Shown: piece by piece, positions 43,121 through 52,095 of the stretch
How the letters are laid out: each line of letters begins with the position of its first letter
How positions within the stretch are numbered: the stretch's first letter is position 1
NCBI RefSeq assembly: GCF_021261315.1
Contig: NZ_JAJSAX010000002.1
Coordinates: 744,001-808,000, forward strand
Reading direction: 5' to 3'
Length of the DNA: 64,000 nucleotides
DNA from: Epilithonimonas sp. JDS
GTDB taxonomy: Bacteria; Bacteroidota; Bacteroidia; Flavobacteriales; Weeksellaceae
Position numbers and translations under genes: made by a program
The notes under the pieces: model-generated
What the model saw: only the letters and a program-made list of their open reading frames with translations
The model's database searches: none
What the model was told of the DNA's origin: nothing

Positions 43121-44731
43121 TTATTTTCCTTTGATCGCAGCAGTAATAAATGCTTTGAATAATGGATGCGGCGTTGCTACCGTACTTTTGTATTCCGGAT
43201 GATATTGAACACCAACGTAGAAAGGATGGTCTTTCATTTCCAAAGTCTCTACCAGTTCTGTTTCCGGATTGAAGCCTGTCGGAACCAAACCTTTTTCCTC
43301 GAAGTCTTTTTTGTAGTCACTGTTGAACTCATATCTGTGACGGTGACGTTCTGAGATGGTTTTAGCACCATAAATTTCTGCTAATTTTGAACCAGCTTTC
43401 AAAGAGCATTTCCACGCGCCGAGACGCATTGTGCCACCTTTGTCCACTACATTTTTCTGCTCTTCCATCAATGCAATTACAGGATCCGGTGTAGAAGTGT
43501 CGAATTCCATACTGTTGGCTTTGCTAAGTTCCAGGACGTTTCTGGCAAACTCGATGGTCATAATCTGCATTCCGAGACAGATTCCCAACAATGGAACTTT
43601 GTTCTCTCTTGCATATCTGGCCGCCTGGATTTTACCTTCGATTCCACGATCTCCGAAACCTGGCGCGATCAAAATACCATCAACATCTTTCAATAATTTT
43701 TCGGCACCATCAACCTCGATATCGCCGCTGTAAACCCATTTGATTTTCACTTCGGTTTCCATATCAGAACCTGCATGGATAAAAGCTTCTGCAATAGATT
43801 TGTAAGAATCCTGAAGCGAAACATATTTCCCAACCAATGCTATTTCTACGGTTTTCTTTGGATTTTTATATTTCTTAAGGAAAGTTTTCCAGTCTTTAAG
43901 ATTTGGTTCTTTTCCTACCGGAAGATTTAATTCTTGTAAAACAACCTCGTCGAAATTTTGTTTCTGTAAATATAATGGTACTTCGTAGATCGTATCCATA
44001 TCGATACATTCGATCACGTTTCCTAAGCCAACATTACAGAACTGAGCCAATTTTGCCTTTTGTTCTTTTGGAATGGTGTGCTCTGTTCTGCAAACTAAAA
44101 CGTCAGCCTGAATCCCGCTTTCCATCAATTGACGTACGGAATGCTGGGAAGGTTTGGTTTTCAATTCACCACTTGAAGCTAAATAAGGCAGCAATGTCAA
44201 ATGAATAACCATCGAATTATTTTTGCCTAATTCCCACTGCAGCTGACGAACACTCTCTATGTAAGGAAGCGATTCGATATCACCAACTGTCCCGCCGATC
44301 TCTGTAATAATGATGTCATAATCCTTTTTGGAAAGCATCTTGATCCTGCGTTTGATCTCGTTGGTAATGTGCGGAATCACCTGAACGGTTTTTCCCAGGA
44401 AGTCACCTTTACGCTCTTTTTCGATAACGGTTTGGTAGATTTTTCCTGTTGTAACATTGTTGTTTTGGGAAGTCGGACTGTCCAGAAATCTTTCGTAATG
44501 ACCAAGGTCTAGATCAGTTTCTGCACCGTCTTCGGTCACATAACATTCGCCGTGTTCGTAAGGATTCAGGGTTCCCGGATCGATATTGATATAAGGGTCA
44601 AGTTTTTGGATAGTTACTTTAAAACCTCTCGATTTTAATAAAAGTCCCAAAGAAGCGGAGACTATTCCTTTACCCAGTGACGATGTCACACCTCCTGTCA
44701 CAAAGATGTATTTCGTTTCTTTTTTACTCAT
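43121..44731 (-). CDS. pyrG: CTP synthase (glutamine-hydrolysing)
   Basis: A 536-residue enzyme that makes CTP from UTP and ATP using glutamine. The N-terminal synthetase domain has the P-loop region FVTGGVTSSLGKGI and DPYINIDPGTLNPYEHGE; the C-terminal class I amidotransferase has the nucleophile in LLGICLGMQ and the HPEYKS His/Glu pair. The frame is open 19 codons further upstream, but MSKKETKYIF at 44731 is the family start, and the -7 box at 44747-44754 lies just before it. In flavobacteria pyrG is normally next to yidC. Confidence 0.97.
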   Translation of the reverse strand: MSKKETKYIFVTGGVTSSLGKGIVSASLGLLLKSRGFKVTIQKLDPYINIDPGTLNPYEHGECYVTEDGAETDLDLGHYERFLDSPTSQNNNVTTGKIYQTVIEKERKGDFLGKTVQVIPHITNEIKRRIKMLSKKDYDIIITEIGGTVGDIESLPYIESVRQLQWELGKNNSMVIHLTLLPYLASSGELKTKPSQHSVRQLMESGIQADVLVCRTEHTIPKEQKAKLAQFCNVGLGNVIECIDMDTIYEVPLYLQKQNFDEVVLQELNLPVGKEPNLKDWKTFLKKYKNPKKTVEIALVGKYVSLQDSYKSIAEAFIHAGSDMETEVKIKWVYSGDIEVDGAEKLLKDVDGILIAPGFGDRGIEGKIQAARYARENKVPLLGICLGMQIMTIEFARNVLELSKANSMEFDTSTPDPVIALMEEQKNVVDKGGTMRLGAWKCSLKAGSKLAEIYGAKTISERHRHRYEFNSDYKKDFEEKGLVPTGFNPETELVETLEMKDHPFYVGVQYHPEYKSTVATPHPLFKAFITAAIKGK

Positions 44732-44746
44732 TAGATTAGGTTTGTG

Positions 44747-44754
44747 CAAAGTTA
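44747..44754 (-). promoter_or_regulatory. -7 box of pyrG (TAACTTTG)
   Basis: A full match to TAnnTTTG on the minus strand, 15 nt before ATG 44731; it excludes the longer upstream start. Confidence 0.7.
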
Positions 44755-44794
44755 AAGCATCTGGAGTTAACCTGCAATTCTGAGTCAAGAAATA

Positions 44795-44827
44795 AAAAGA
44801 GCGGATAGAAAATCTACCCGCTCTTTT
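44795..44827 (-). terminator. Terminator of the HAF-repeat T9SS gene
   Basis: A 10-bp stem, AAAAGAGCGG with CCGCTCTTTT; when read on the minus strand a T run follows. Confidence 0.82.
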
Positions 44828-44851
44828 CGATTAAACTATTAAAAACTATAA

Positions 44852-46846
44852 CTATTCTTTGATGAATTTGAAGGACTTGATCAAGCCGTCAATGTTGGCT
44901 CTGATGATGTAAGTACCTTTGGTCAAATTAGATAATTCAATTTTGTTGTCAGATAATTTCTCTACAGATTTTACTTTCTGTCCTGCAACATTGTAAACCT
45001 CAACTTTAGAAATATCTTTTGCGCCGTTGAAGTTCAGAACATTCTTAACCGGATTTGGATAGATAGAAACATTCGCTTTGTTAATATCAGAAGCTGCAAG
45101 TGATTCTTTGACGTCCAACATATAATCTTCTGACTGTCCGAAGAATGCATCTGTATTGTCACAAGGATTTGTCATAGAAACATCCCAGTTCAGAACAACT
45201 CTCATTCTCGTTTTGCCAATAAGGGCAGTAGATGGAACAGAAATATCTCCTGTAATCTGTGCGCCGTCTGCGCCGTCAGAAGTCATTGCTCCAACTTCGT
45301 AAACTTCACCTGCATCTGTGAAACTTCCATTTTGATTCCAGTCTACGAAAACTGTTGCGTAATCATATCCGCTATTTGTATTCGCTTCCAAAACGAATGG
45401 ATATTCGCTGCCTCTGTAAACTTCACCTACTTTGTCCAGATAATATTCGTTTGGTGTCACTGCATACGGATCTGAAGAATTATCAATGCCGGCAAACTGA
45501 ACTTTGCTAATAGCATCTGTTCCCCATTGCGGCGCACTTGAGCAATACAAATCATTCACTGTAACCTGGAAAGAACATACGTAAACTACTTTTCCGTCTG
45601 CATCTATAAGATTATGAACAACATCTGTTTTCCCGATTGGAAATTGAGCTCCTGATTCGAAACCTGAAACCAAAACTGTAGTCAAACCAGTTGAAGATGA
45701 AGATCCGCAAACGATTGGCAATGTATAATTAACGGCTGCAGAAGTTTGAGTTACATTTGCAATCGTTGTTTCGATATTTTCCGGGCAAGTGATTCTGCAA
45801 TCATTTGTTCCAAGCAAAAGATTATTAAGATTCACAATCCATCCGCCGGCAAAGAAAGGCGGAATTGTGTTGTCAAATCCACAAACGAAATTTCCATTAG
45901 GAGAGATATTCATTCCGGTTCCTAATTTCGTATCAAACGTTGTAATGTTCACGCCATTTCTAGCCAGAACATCTTTCAGGAAAATTGGTCCTGAACCTAA
46001 TGATGGGTGGTAAATAATAACTTCTCTATTACCAGCATCACCAGCATATCCCAATGCAATTCCGTTTTCTGAAACAGAGGTAAAAACTGCTTTTTCAAAA
46101 CCTGAAGGCGGATTGAAAGATTTGTAAATACCGGTTGTGATATCATAGATGAAAGGTTTCCCACCTTTGTAACCTACGATTTGTCCTGCATTATTGATAT
46201 CTGCTGCTTCGCCTGATTCAAGATTTGCCATATCGATGTAGTGGATGGTGCCATTAGCTTCGAAATAAGCCGGCATCCAGAAAGTTCCGGTGGTCACAAG
46301 GTCTTCTCTGTCTGCAAAACCTGCTACTATTCCGCTGCTGTTGACAGCTTCGCCTCTACCATTCACGTAGTTCCCTTCACCGGAAAGTTTGGTCAATGTA
46401 TTCGTTTCTGTGTCATAAAGAAAAGGCCAGCTTGTAAATCCGGTTGCACCAATTTGTCCTGTTACATACTTGCCGTTTTGTGAAATATCATTGGCATTGG
46501 CAAATGAACTGCTGCTTGGCGTTTCCCCTTCGAAATAGCCAATCGTGCTCCAGGTTCCGCCTTTTCTGTAAGCTGCGTAAGCAATACTTTCTTCTTCCGA
46601 GATTGCAACCGAAGTAGCTCCGGCAACATCACCAGCATTGTTGATACGGTTGGTAGCCTGCCCACCTTCTGTAGAGGTAGTCGTATTGGTTGTGTAATTG
46701 TAATAAGCACCGGAATGGATGGCGTTTCCGCTGTCATTGACATCATAAAAACGAGCACCCATTTCGTCGATCAATCTGAACTCCATTTGCTGTGCACTTA
46801 CTGAGGACATTGTGATGCCCAATAAAAGTAGATAGACTTTTTTCAT
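44852..46846 (-). CDS. T9SS-secreted protein with HAF-like repeats, HYR-like and GEVED domains
   Basis: A 664-residue secreted protein. Signal peptide (1-18); a region of repeats of the extracellular HAF type (NNAGDVAGA, DISQNGKYVTG, VNSSGIVAGF, INNAGQIVGY, about 50-340) that may fold as a propeller; an HYR-like domain beginning CPENIETTI; a GEVED domain (QSEDYMLDV); and a T9SS tail starting NPVKNVLN and ending KFIKE. No catalytic motif is seen. A binding or surface-structural role is likely. Divergent from the AraC-type regulator gene with a 233-bp gap, which may mean regulation by it (inference). Confidence 0.88.
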   Translation of the reverse strand: MKKVYLLLLGITMSSVSAQQMEFRLIDEMGARFYDVNDSGNAIHSGAYYNYTTNTTTSTEGGQATNRINNAGDVAGATSVAISEEESIAYAAYRKGGTWSTIGYFEGETPSSSSFANANDISQNGKYVTGQIGATGFTSWPFLYDTETNTLTKLSGEGNYVNGRGEAVNSSGIVAGFADREDLVTTGTFWMPAYFEANGTIHYIDMANLESGEAADINNAGQIVGYKGGKPFIYDITTGIYKSFNPPSGFEKAVFTSVSENGIALGYAGDAGNREVIIYHPSLGSGPIFLKDVLARNGVNITTFDTKLGTGMNISPNGNFVCGFDNTIPPFFAGGWIVNLNNLLLGTNDCRITCPENIETTIANVTQTSAAVNYTLPIVCGSSSSTGLTTVLVSGFESGAQFPIGKTDVVHNLIDADGKVVYVCSFQVTVNDLYCSSAPQWGTDAISKVQFAGIDNSSDPYAVTPNEYYLDKVGEVYRGSEYPFVLEANTNSGYDYATVFVDWNQNGSFTDAGEVYEVGAMTSDGADGAQITGDISVPSTALIGKTRMRVVLNWDVSMTNPCDNTDAFFGQSEDYMLDVKESLAASDINKANVSIYPNPVKNVLNFNGAKDISKVEVYNVAGQKVKSVEKLSDNKIELSNLTKGTYIIRANIDGLIKSFKFIKE

Positions 46847-47067
46847 AATTCTTTTTAAATATTTAGATGTGAAATTTTTCTCAAACTTATTTCTACAATT
46901 TTATATCAAAATAATATCAATTCCTAAAGTTCTACTTCTATAATTCACGAATTTAGAAAGTATTAAAATTTTAAACGATTGACTGACAAGTATTTAAAAA
47001 TAACTAAAATAACAGCAATTTTCATTAATGAAGTATTAAAAATCGTGTATTTCACAAATAAAAAAAC

Positions 47068-47075
47068 TATTTTTG
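47068..47075 (+). promoter_or_regulatory. -7 box of the AraC-type regulator gene (TATTTTTG)
   Basis: A full match to TAnnTTTG whose last base lies 4 nt before ATG 47080. Transcription should begin at or next to the start codon, giving a leaderless mRNA. Confidence 0.65.
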
Positions 47076-47079
47076 TAGT

Positions 47080-48642
47080 ATGTTCAGAGGATTTTTTTTG
47101 TGGTTTTTATTCTTTTCCGGCGTCATTTTGACCTCGGCGCAAAGCAACCCAGAAACTCTGCAACTTCTCGATAAGGCTTACAAAAGTCTCTACGAAAATC
47201 CCGATAACGCATTTCAAATCCTTCAAAACATCGATGAGAATAAAGAATCTGAACTCATCAAAAAACGTGTTCAAATTTTAACTTCCAGAGCGTACAATTT
47301 CAAAGGAGATTACGCAAAATCCATCGAACAATCCATTAGTAAAAATCTGAAGAAAAACAGAAACGACAATGCTTCTTTCTACGCCGATTATGCCTTGGCT
47401 CAGCAATATCAATCATTGAGACTTTACAAACAATCCATCAGAATTTCGCAAAATCTGGTAGATAATGCTTCGAAGATAAAATCACAGCGTTACCCTGAAA
47501 ATCTGTTGGCTTACATCTATCAATTGAATGCATCGAATCTGATGGTTCAGAAAAAATGGAAAGAAGCGGAGGAAAACCTGAAGAAAAGTAATGGGTTGTT
47601 GAAAAATTCGGATGAGGATTTTATCATTTCGATAGAAAATCAGATTTATGAAACTTTTCTCTATATTTCTCAAAATCAAATTGATAAAGCTGAGAAAACG
47701 GCGAATGAAATTCAGACAAAACTTAATAAAACACCGCAATATGTTTTCTTGAGAGCTTTCAATCTAGATAATTTGGGAAGGATTCATTTCCTTAAAAAAG
47801 ATTATGAAAAATCTACAGAAAATCTGAATCAAGGTTTGGAATTGATTCAGAATAAATCCTACGATGCGCTCAAAAACAGAATCTACGATGATTTGTCTAA
47901 GAATTATTTGGCCTTAAAAAATGAAGCACTTTATCAAAAATATTATTCCATCTATAAAGAACAAACCGATAAACTCGATAAAAATAAAAAAGAAGCCATC
48001 CGGAATCTCGTCAAGCTGAACGACCAATACGAAAATCAACGCATTGAAGATTCTCACAAAAACTTCACAACGAATATTCTAATCATTTCCATCATTTGTT
48101 TGATTGGAATCGCAGCCATTATTTTCTTCAGCATTTCTGAAAAGAGAAAGACAAAATCCATCCAGAAACAAATCGATTTCGACCTGAAACAACAGGAATT
48201 CAGCAAGAAAATCGAAGAGAAAGAAATCATTAAAACAGAAAAAACCGAAACTGAAATCTCCAAAAAACCAGTCGTTATCTCCAAAGAAAAAGAAGCAGAT
48301 ATCTTGGCAAGACTTGAGGAATTCGAGAAATCTGAAAACTTCCTGAGCAAGGAAATGTCACTCGCCGTGCTCGCTGGACAACTGGAAACAAACACCAAAT
48401 ATCTGTCGGAAGTCATTAATAAATACAAAGAAAAAAATTACAACAACTACATCAACGAACTCAGAATCAACTACATCGCTTATCTCTTGAAAACCGATTC
48501 GGCTTACCTTAATTACAAAGTGAGTTATCTGGCAGAGAAAGCAGGATTCTCGTCCCACAGCGCATTTACAACCGTTTTCAAATCCGTAACCGGCATTTCG
48601 CCAAACACTTACATTCAGCAACTGACACAGAACAAAAAATGA
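47080..48642 (+). CDS. Membrane-bound TPR regulator with C-terminal AraC-type DNA-binding domain
   Basis: A 520-residue protein. Signal peptide (1-21, SGVILTSAQ), about seven TPR-like helix pairs (25-310), one membrane helix (about 329-348, ILIISIICLIGIAAIIFF), a charged coiled-coil linker and two helix-turn-helix units of the AraC type (about 420-517) with SVTGISPNTYIQQL at the end. Topology puts the TPR sensor in the periplasm and the DNA-binding end in the cytoplasm. A gene for a related protein without the DNA-binding domain overlaps by 4 nt. Ligand and targets unknown. Confidence 0.88.
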   Translation: MFRGFFLWFLFFSGVILTSAQSNPETLQLLDKAYKSLYENPDNAFQILQNIDENKESELIKKRVQILTSRAYNFKGDYAKSIEQSISKNLKKNRNDNASFYADYALAQQYQSLRLYKQSIRISQNLVDNASKIKSQRYPENLLAYIYQLNASNLMVQKKWKEAEENLKKSNGLLKNSDEDFIISIENQIYETFLYISQNQIDKAEKTANEIQTKLNKTPQYVFLRAFNLDNLGRIHFLKKDYEKSTENLNQGLELIQNKSYDALKNRIYDDLSKNYLALKNEALYQKYYSIYKEQTDKLDKNKKEAIRNLVKLNDQYENQRIEDSHKNFTTNILIISIICLIGIAAIIFFSISEKRKTKSIQKQIDFDLKQQEFSKKIEEKEIIKTEKTETEISKKPVVISKEKEADILARLEEFEKSENFLSKEMSLAVLAGQLETNTKYLSEVINKYKEKNYNNYINELRINYIAYLLKTDSAYLNYKVSYLAEKAGFSSHSAFTTVFKSVTGISPNTYIQQLTQNKK

Positions 48643-49760
48643 AACGCTTCCTTTTCATATTCATCCTTTTCTCATTTACCGGAATTTTCAAATCCCAGTA
48701 CAATGAAGAATTGTACAAAAAAGCGTTTTCCTATGTCTATGAAAATCCGGATAACGCGTTGGTTTTAGTTCAGAAAATGCTTAAAAAGGAAGACAATATT
48801 GATAACAAAATAAAGCTGTATCAGCTGCTTTCTCGGGTTTATATGTCCAAACGCGACTTCGACAAATCTTTGGATTGTGTTTTGAAAATGAAAGAACTCA
48901 GCAAATCAATTTCCAATCCTGAACAAAAAATAAAAATCCTAAACTCCATTGCGTTGCAGTATCAAAATATGGGACTTTACAGCAAAACGATGGAATCTCT
49001 GGACGAATATTACAAGCTTTGCCAAACCTTGCCGGACGGGAAATTCAAGACACTTTATTTAGGTTTAAATTCCGCAGTTCGAGGTTTGGTTTATAAAAAC
49101 CAGGATAACAACGAGTTGGCTTTGGAGAAATTCTTCACCGCTTTGGATTACATCAAAAAAGTCGGCAATTACGAGAATTCCATCGCCAATAGCAGCGTCA
49201 TTCTGTACAATGTCGGCTACAGCTATTTCTATCTAAAGAAATATAATGAGGCAGAAAAGTACTTCAGACAATCCGCAGAAGTCGCCAAAGCCGTTCACGC
49301 AGAGAGTTTGGAAGCTTTCGCCTACAAAGGTTTGTCGGAGAATTTTACCGTTCTTGGAAAACATCAGGAAGCCATTGAGCTTTTGAAAAAATCTGTCAAT
49401 CTGTCCAAAAAAGTCGGCGACCTTGTCCTGAGTGAAGGAATTTACAAAGGTTTTTCGGACAATTATCTCGCACTTCAAGATTGGAACAATTATGAAGTCT
49501 ACAACAAACTGTACATCGAGACCAAATTTGCAAGGGAACAAAGCGAACTCGCCTCTCTCAACAAAAGTATCGATGTGCTGAATCAGGAAAACAACAAAAA
49601 AATCGAGGAGCAAAAAGGCAGAATGAGAATCATAAGTTCCGTTATCATCGCCATTTCTGCCGCCGTATTTATTTGGTTTCTTCTTAATTTTATCAAACAC
49701 AAGCGACGCAACAAATTATTAATTGAAAAGCTGAATCAAATCAACAAAATCACTAACTAA
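48639..49760 (+). CDS. TPR membrane protein, sibling of the AraC-type regulator without a DNA-binding domain
   Basis: A 373-residue protein. The start of the mature part (LYKKAFSYVYENPDNALVLVQ) closely matches that of the upstream gene (LLDKAYKSLYENPDNAFQILQ). It has a signal peptide, TPR-like repeats (25-300) and one membrane helix (about 330-350), then only about 20 basic residues. The AraC domain is missing and the frame ends cleanly, so it is either a product of duplication and loss or a dedicated partner. ATGA overlap with the upstream gene implies co-translation. It may form a heteromer with the regulator and modulate it (inference). Confidence 0.8.
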   Translation: MKRFLFIFILFSFTGIFKSQYNEELYKKAFSYVYENPDNALVLVQKMLKKEDNIDNKIKLYQLLSRVYMSKRDFDKSLDCVLKMKELSKSISNPEQKIKILNSIALQYQNMGLYSKTMESLDEYYKLCQTLPDGKFKTLYLGLNSAVRGLVYKNQDNNELALEKFFTALDYIKKVGNYENSIANSSVILYNVGYSYFYLKKYNEAEKYFRQSAEVAKAVHAESLEAFAYKGLSENFTVLGKHQEAIELLKKSVNLSKKVGDLVLSEGIYKGFSDNYLALQDWNNYEVYNKLYIETKFAREQSELASLNKSIDVLNQENNKKIEEQKGRMRIISSVIIAISAAVFIWFLLNFIKHKRRNKLLIEKLNQINKITN

Positions 49761-49763
49761 ATA

Positions 49764-50219
49764 ATGAAGAATATTTTCGACCAAAACGATACGAGCCATT
49801 TCATCAAGAGAATCAATGCGCTTACGGAAGATTCTTTCCCAAAATGGGGCGTAATGTCCGTAGACAAAATGCTGGCACACTGCAACATCACCTACGAACT
49901 CATCTACGAATCCGAAAAACACAAGAAACCAGGCCTCATCACCAAATGGATTCTGAAACGCTTCGTCAAATCAACGGTCGTGAGCGAAACACCGTACAAA
50001 CACAACTCGCCAACGTCCGCAATGTTCGTGATAACAGACAACAAAAGCTTCGAGGACGAGAGAAAACGCATCATCGGATTCATCCAAAAAACCCAGCAGT
50101 TGGGAGCAGAGGCGTTCGAAGGGAAAGAAAGTTTCAACTTCGGAAAACTCACTTCTACCGAGTGGAACAATATGATGGCCAAACACCTGGACCATCATTT
50201 GCAGCAATTTGGCGTTTAG
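49764..50219 (+). CDS. DUF1569-family (DinB-like) protein
   Basis: A 151-residue four-helix protein. The pattern MSVDKMLAHCN, a middle helix pair and HLDHHLQQFGV at the end gives the three His positions of DinB-type metal-binding bundles (His in MLAHC and in HLDHH). Starts 3 nt after the TPR gene, so it is in the same operon. The fold is shared with bacillithiol and mycothiol S-transferases; the activity here is unknown. Confidence 0.82.
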   Translation: MKNIFDQNDTSHFIKRINALTEDSFPKWGVMSVDKMLAHCNITYELIYESEKHKKPGLITKWILKRFVKSTVVSETPYKHNSPTSAMFVITDNKSFEDERKRIIGFIQKTQQLGAEAFEGKESFNFGKLTSTEWNNMMAKHLDHHLQQFGV

Positions 50220-50223
50220 AAAT

Positions 50224-50255
50224 ATTTGGGCAGCTTTTGACTACGTCGGATAGCA
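50224..50255. repeat. Short repeat before family A copy 2
   Basis: GGGCAGCTTTTGACTACGTCGG resembles AGAGCTATTTGACTACGTCG at 59762-59780 just before repeat B2; the shared core is TTGACTACGTCG. Both lie immediately upstream of a larger repeat copy. Confidence 0.55.
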
Positions 50256-50272
50256 ATTTGTCATTATTTTTA

Positions 50273-50380
50273 TGGCAGCTATTTCCGCCCTCCGTTCCCG
50301 CTATTTTTTGCCGGAGATTTTCATCTCAAAAGAAAGTGAAGCCATACGCAAAAAATGAGCTCCACTCAGGTCGGGCTGCA
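50273..50380. repeat. Dispersed intergenic repeat family A, copy 2
   Basis: Left arm GGCAGCTATTTCCGCCC to CCCGCTATTTTTTGC, right arm GCAAAAAATGAGCTCC to GGTCGGGCTGC, as in copy 1 (2667-2773). The core between the arms differs. The conserved arms are 90 percent or more alike by eye. Confidence 0.85.
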
Positions 50381-50494
50381 GATTCGGCATCAAAACAAGA
50401 TTGGTCATCAAATTTGAACATTTCCTCTGTTTAGGAAATCTCTAAAACAGCTGCAAATCCAATCATTAACCTTATTATAAATTAATCAATAATA

Positions 50495-51556
50495 ATGAAA
50501 CTTTTCACACCTATAAAATTCAGAAACATAGAACTGAAAAACCGAATCGTAATGTCGCCAATGTGTATGTATTCTGCGCAAGAAGGCGTTGCAAATGATT
50601 TCCATTTCGTGCATTACGGAAGTCGTGCACAAGGCGGCGCAGGACTTATCATTTTAGAAGCAACAGCCGTAGAACCGCGCGGAAGAATCACCAACAAATG
50701 TCTCGGCATTTGGAACGACGAACAAGCTTTGGCTTTGAAAAAAATCGTGGATTTCGTTCACGAAAACTCGGAAAGCAAAATCGGAATCCAGTTGGCTCAC
50801 GCAGGCAGGAAAGGTTCTATCTCCACAGAAACCAACCGCCAATTGGATTTGGAAGCAGGTTGGGAAACCATCGCACCAAGTCCGATTCCGTTCCATCATT
50901 CAGAAAGAACACCACACGAATTGACTGTTGAAGAAATCAAAGAATTGGTAGAAGATTTCCGAAAAGCAGCAAAAAGAGCGGTTGACGCAGGTTTTGATGT
51001 GATAGAAATCCACGGTGCGCACGGCTATTTGATTCATCAATTTTTATCTCCACTTTCCAACACAAGAACCGACGAATACGGTGGAAATCCAGAAAACAGA
51101 GCAAGATTCCTGATGGAAATTGTGGACACAGTGAATGCTGAAATCACAAACGACATCGCACTTTTCGTGAGAATCTCAGGAACAGAATACGCAGAAAACG
51201 GCTGGAACGTGAACGACAGCGCAGAACTCGCCAAAGTTTTGAAAACCAAAAATGTAGATTTGATAGACGTTTCCAGCGGTGGAAATATCAATGGCGTAAC
51301 GATTCCATTAAGTCCAGGTTACCAAGTTCCATTGGCAGAAGATGTGAAGAAAATTGCAGAAATAGATACAGCTGCAGTTGGACTCATCACCACAGCAGAA
51401 CAAGCCGAAGAAATCCTGGAAAGCGGACAAGCAGATTTGATTTTCCTGGCAAGAGAAATTCTGAGAAATCCATATTTTGCAGTTCAGGCAGCTTGGAAAA
51501 ATGATGAGGAAAATTTCTATCCGCATCAGTATTTGAGAGCGAAACCAGCGAAGTAA
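50495..51556 (+). CDS. NADPH dehydrogenase, old yellow enzyme family (YqjM/NamA-like)
   Basis: A 353-residue FMN-dependent ene-reductase of the YqjM type. The barrel start IVMSPMCMYSA holds the Cys that tunes the flavin; the substrate-binding His and Arg are in LAHAGRKGS and DVIEIHGAHGYLIHQFLSPL; SNTRTDEYGG follows. It reduces activated double bonds with NADPH. Starts with ATG 50495 after an AT-rich leader. It overlaps the next gene by one base (TAATG). A role against electrophiles fits the chemistry; regulation not visible. Confidence 0.93.
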   Translation: MKLFTPIKFRNIELKNRIVMSPMCMYSAQEGVANDFHFVHYGSRAQGGAGLIILEATAVEPRGRITNKCLGIWNDEQALALKKIVDFVHENSESKIGIQLAHAGRKGSISTETNRQLDLEAGWETIAPSPIPFHHSERTPHELTVEEIKELVEDFRKAAKRAVDAGFDVIEIHGAHGYLIHQFLSPLSNTRTDEYGGNPENRARFLMEIVDTVNAEITNDIALFVRISGTEYAENGWNVNDSAELAKVLKTKNVDLIDVSSGGNINGVTIPLSPGYQVPLAEDVKKIAEIDTAAVGLITTAEQAEEILESGQADLIFLAREILRNPYFAVQAAWKNDEENFYPHQYLRAKPAK

Positions 51557-51960
51557 TGATACTTGCACAAATCTTACATTCTCTGTTTTTTATTTTTGTG
51601 AGCTATGTTTTTTATTTGAAGTATAATAATGGAGTTGTAAAACCAAGTTATATCTATTCAATTGTTTTCTGTGGTTTACTCTTTTTTGTTTTTAATTATT
51701 TTTTCAACGGATTATCAAACAAGCTATTTTTCGTCTTGCTGATATTTTCTCTTTCAATTGTGATATTGCAATTTATGAGAAACTTCGTGAATGTATTTGA
51801 AACAAGTAAAAAATTGGAGAATCGAAAACAATTAAAAGAAGACGTTGTATCTGTTCAAGATTTCGTATTCAAAAAATTATTTATCGGATTAATTTGTACT
51901 TATCAATTATTACTCATTTGGATTCCAGGAATTTTTGAGAAGATGATAGAAAATCAATAA
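51556..51960 (+). CDS. Small membrane protein of unknown function
   Basis: A 134-residue protein with four helices (ILAQILHSLFFIFVSYVFYL at the start, FIGLICTYQLLLIWIPGIF at the end) and a basic cytoplasmic loop (KLENRKQLKEDV). No family recognised. Its ATG shares a base with the stop of the ene-reductase gene, so the two are translated from one message. Function unknown. Confidence 0.6.
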   Translation: MILAQILHSLFFIFVSYVFYLKYNNGVVKPSYIYSIVFCGLLFFVFNYFFNGLSNKLFFVLLIFSLSIVILQFMRNFVNVFETSKKLENRKQLKEDVVSVQDFVFKKLFIGLICTYQLLLIWIPGIFEKMIENQ

Positions 51961-51962
51961 AA

Positions 51963-51993
51963 CAAAAAAGCCGTCCTCCGAAAAAGAACGGCC
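51963..51993 (-). terminator. Terminator downstream of the small Cys-rich gene
   Basis: On the minus strand a 7-bp stem, GCCGTTC with GGACGGC (one wobble), is followed by six T residues. The plus strand has no T run after it, so it points to a leftward transcript, that of the 52096-52230 gene. Confidence 0.7.
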
Positions 51994-52095
51994 ATTAACG
52001 AAAAACATATTTCATTATAGAACTGCTAAAATATCAATTATTTTCATTAATAAAAAATATTTAGAGGATTATTTTAAATTATTTCATAAATATAT

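Noticed and set aside
49844-50434. A 196-codon ORF overlapping the DUF1569 gene in another frame
   Set aside because: Arg-rich composition and run into repeat A copy 2; the DUF1569 frame is the coding one.
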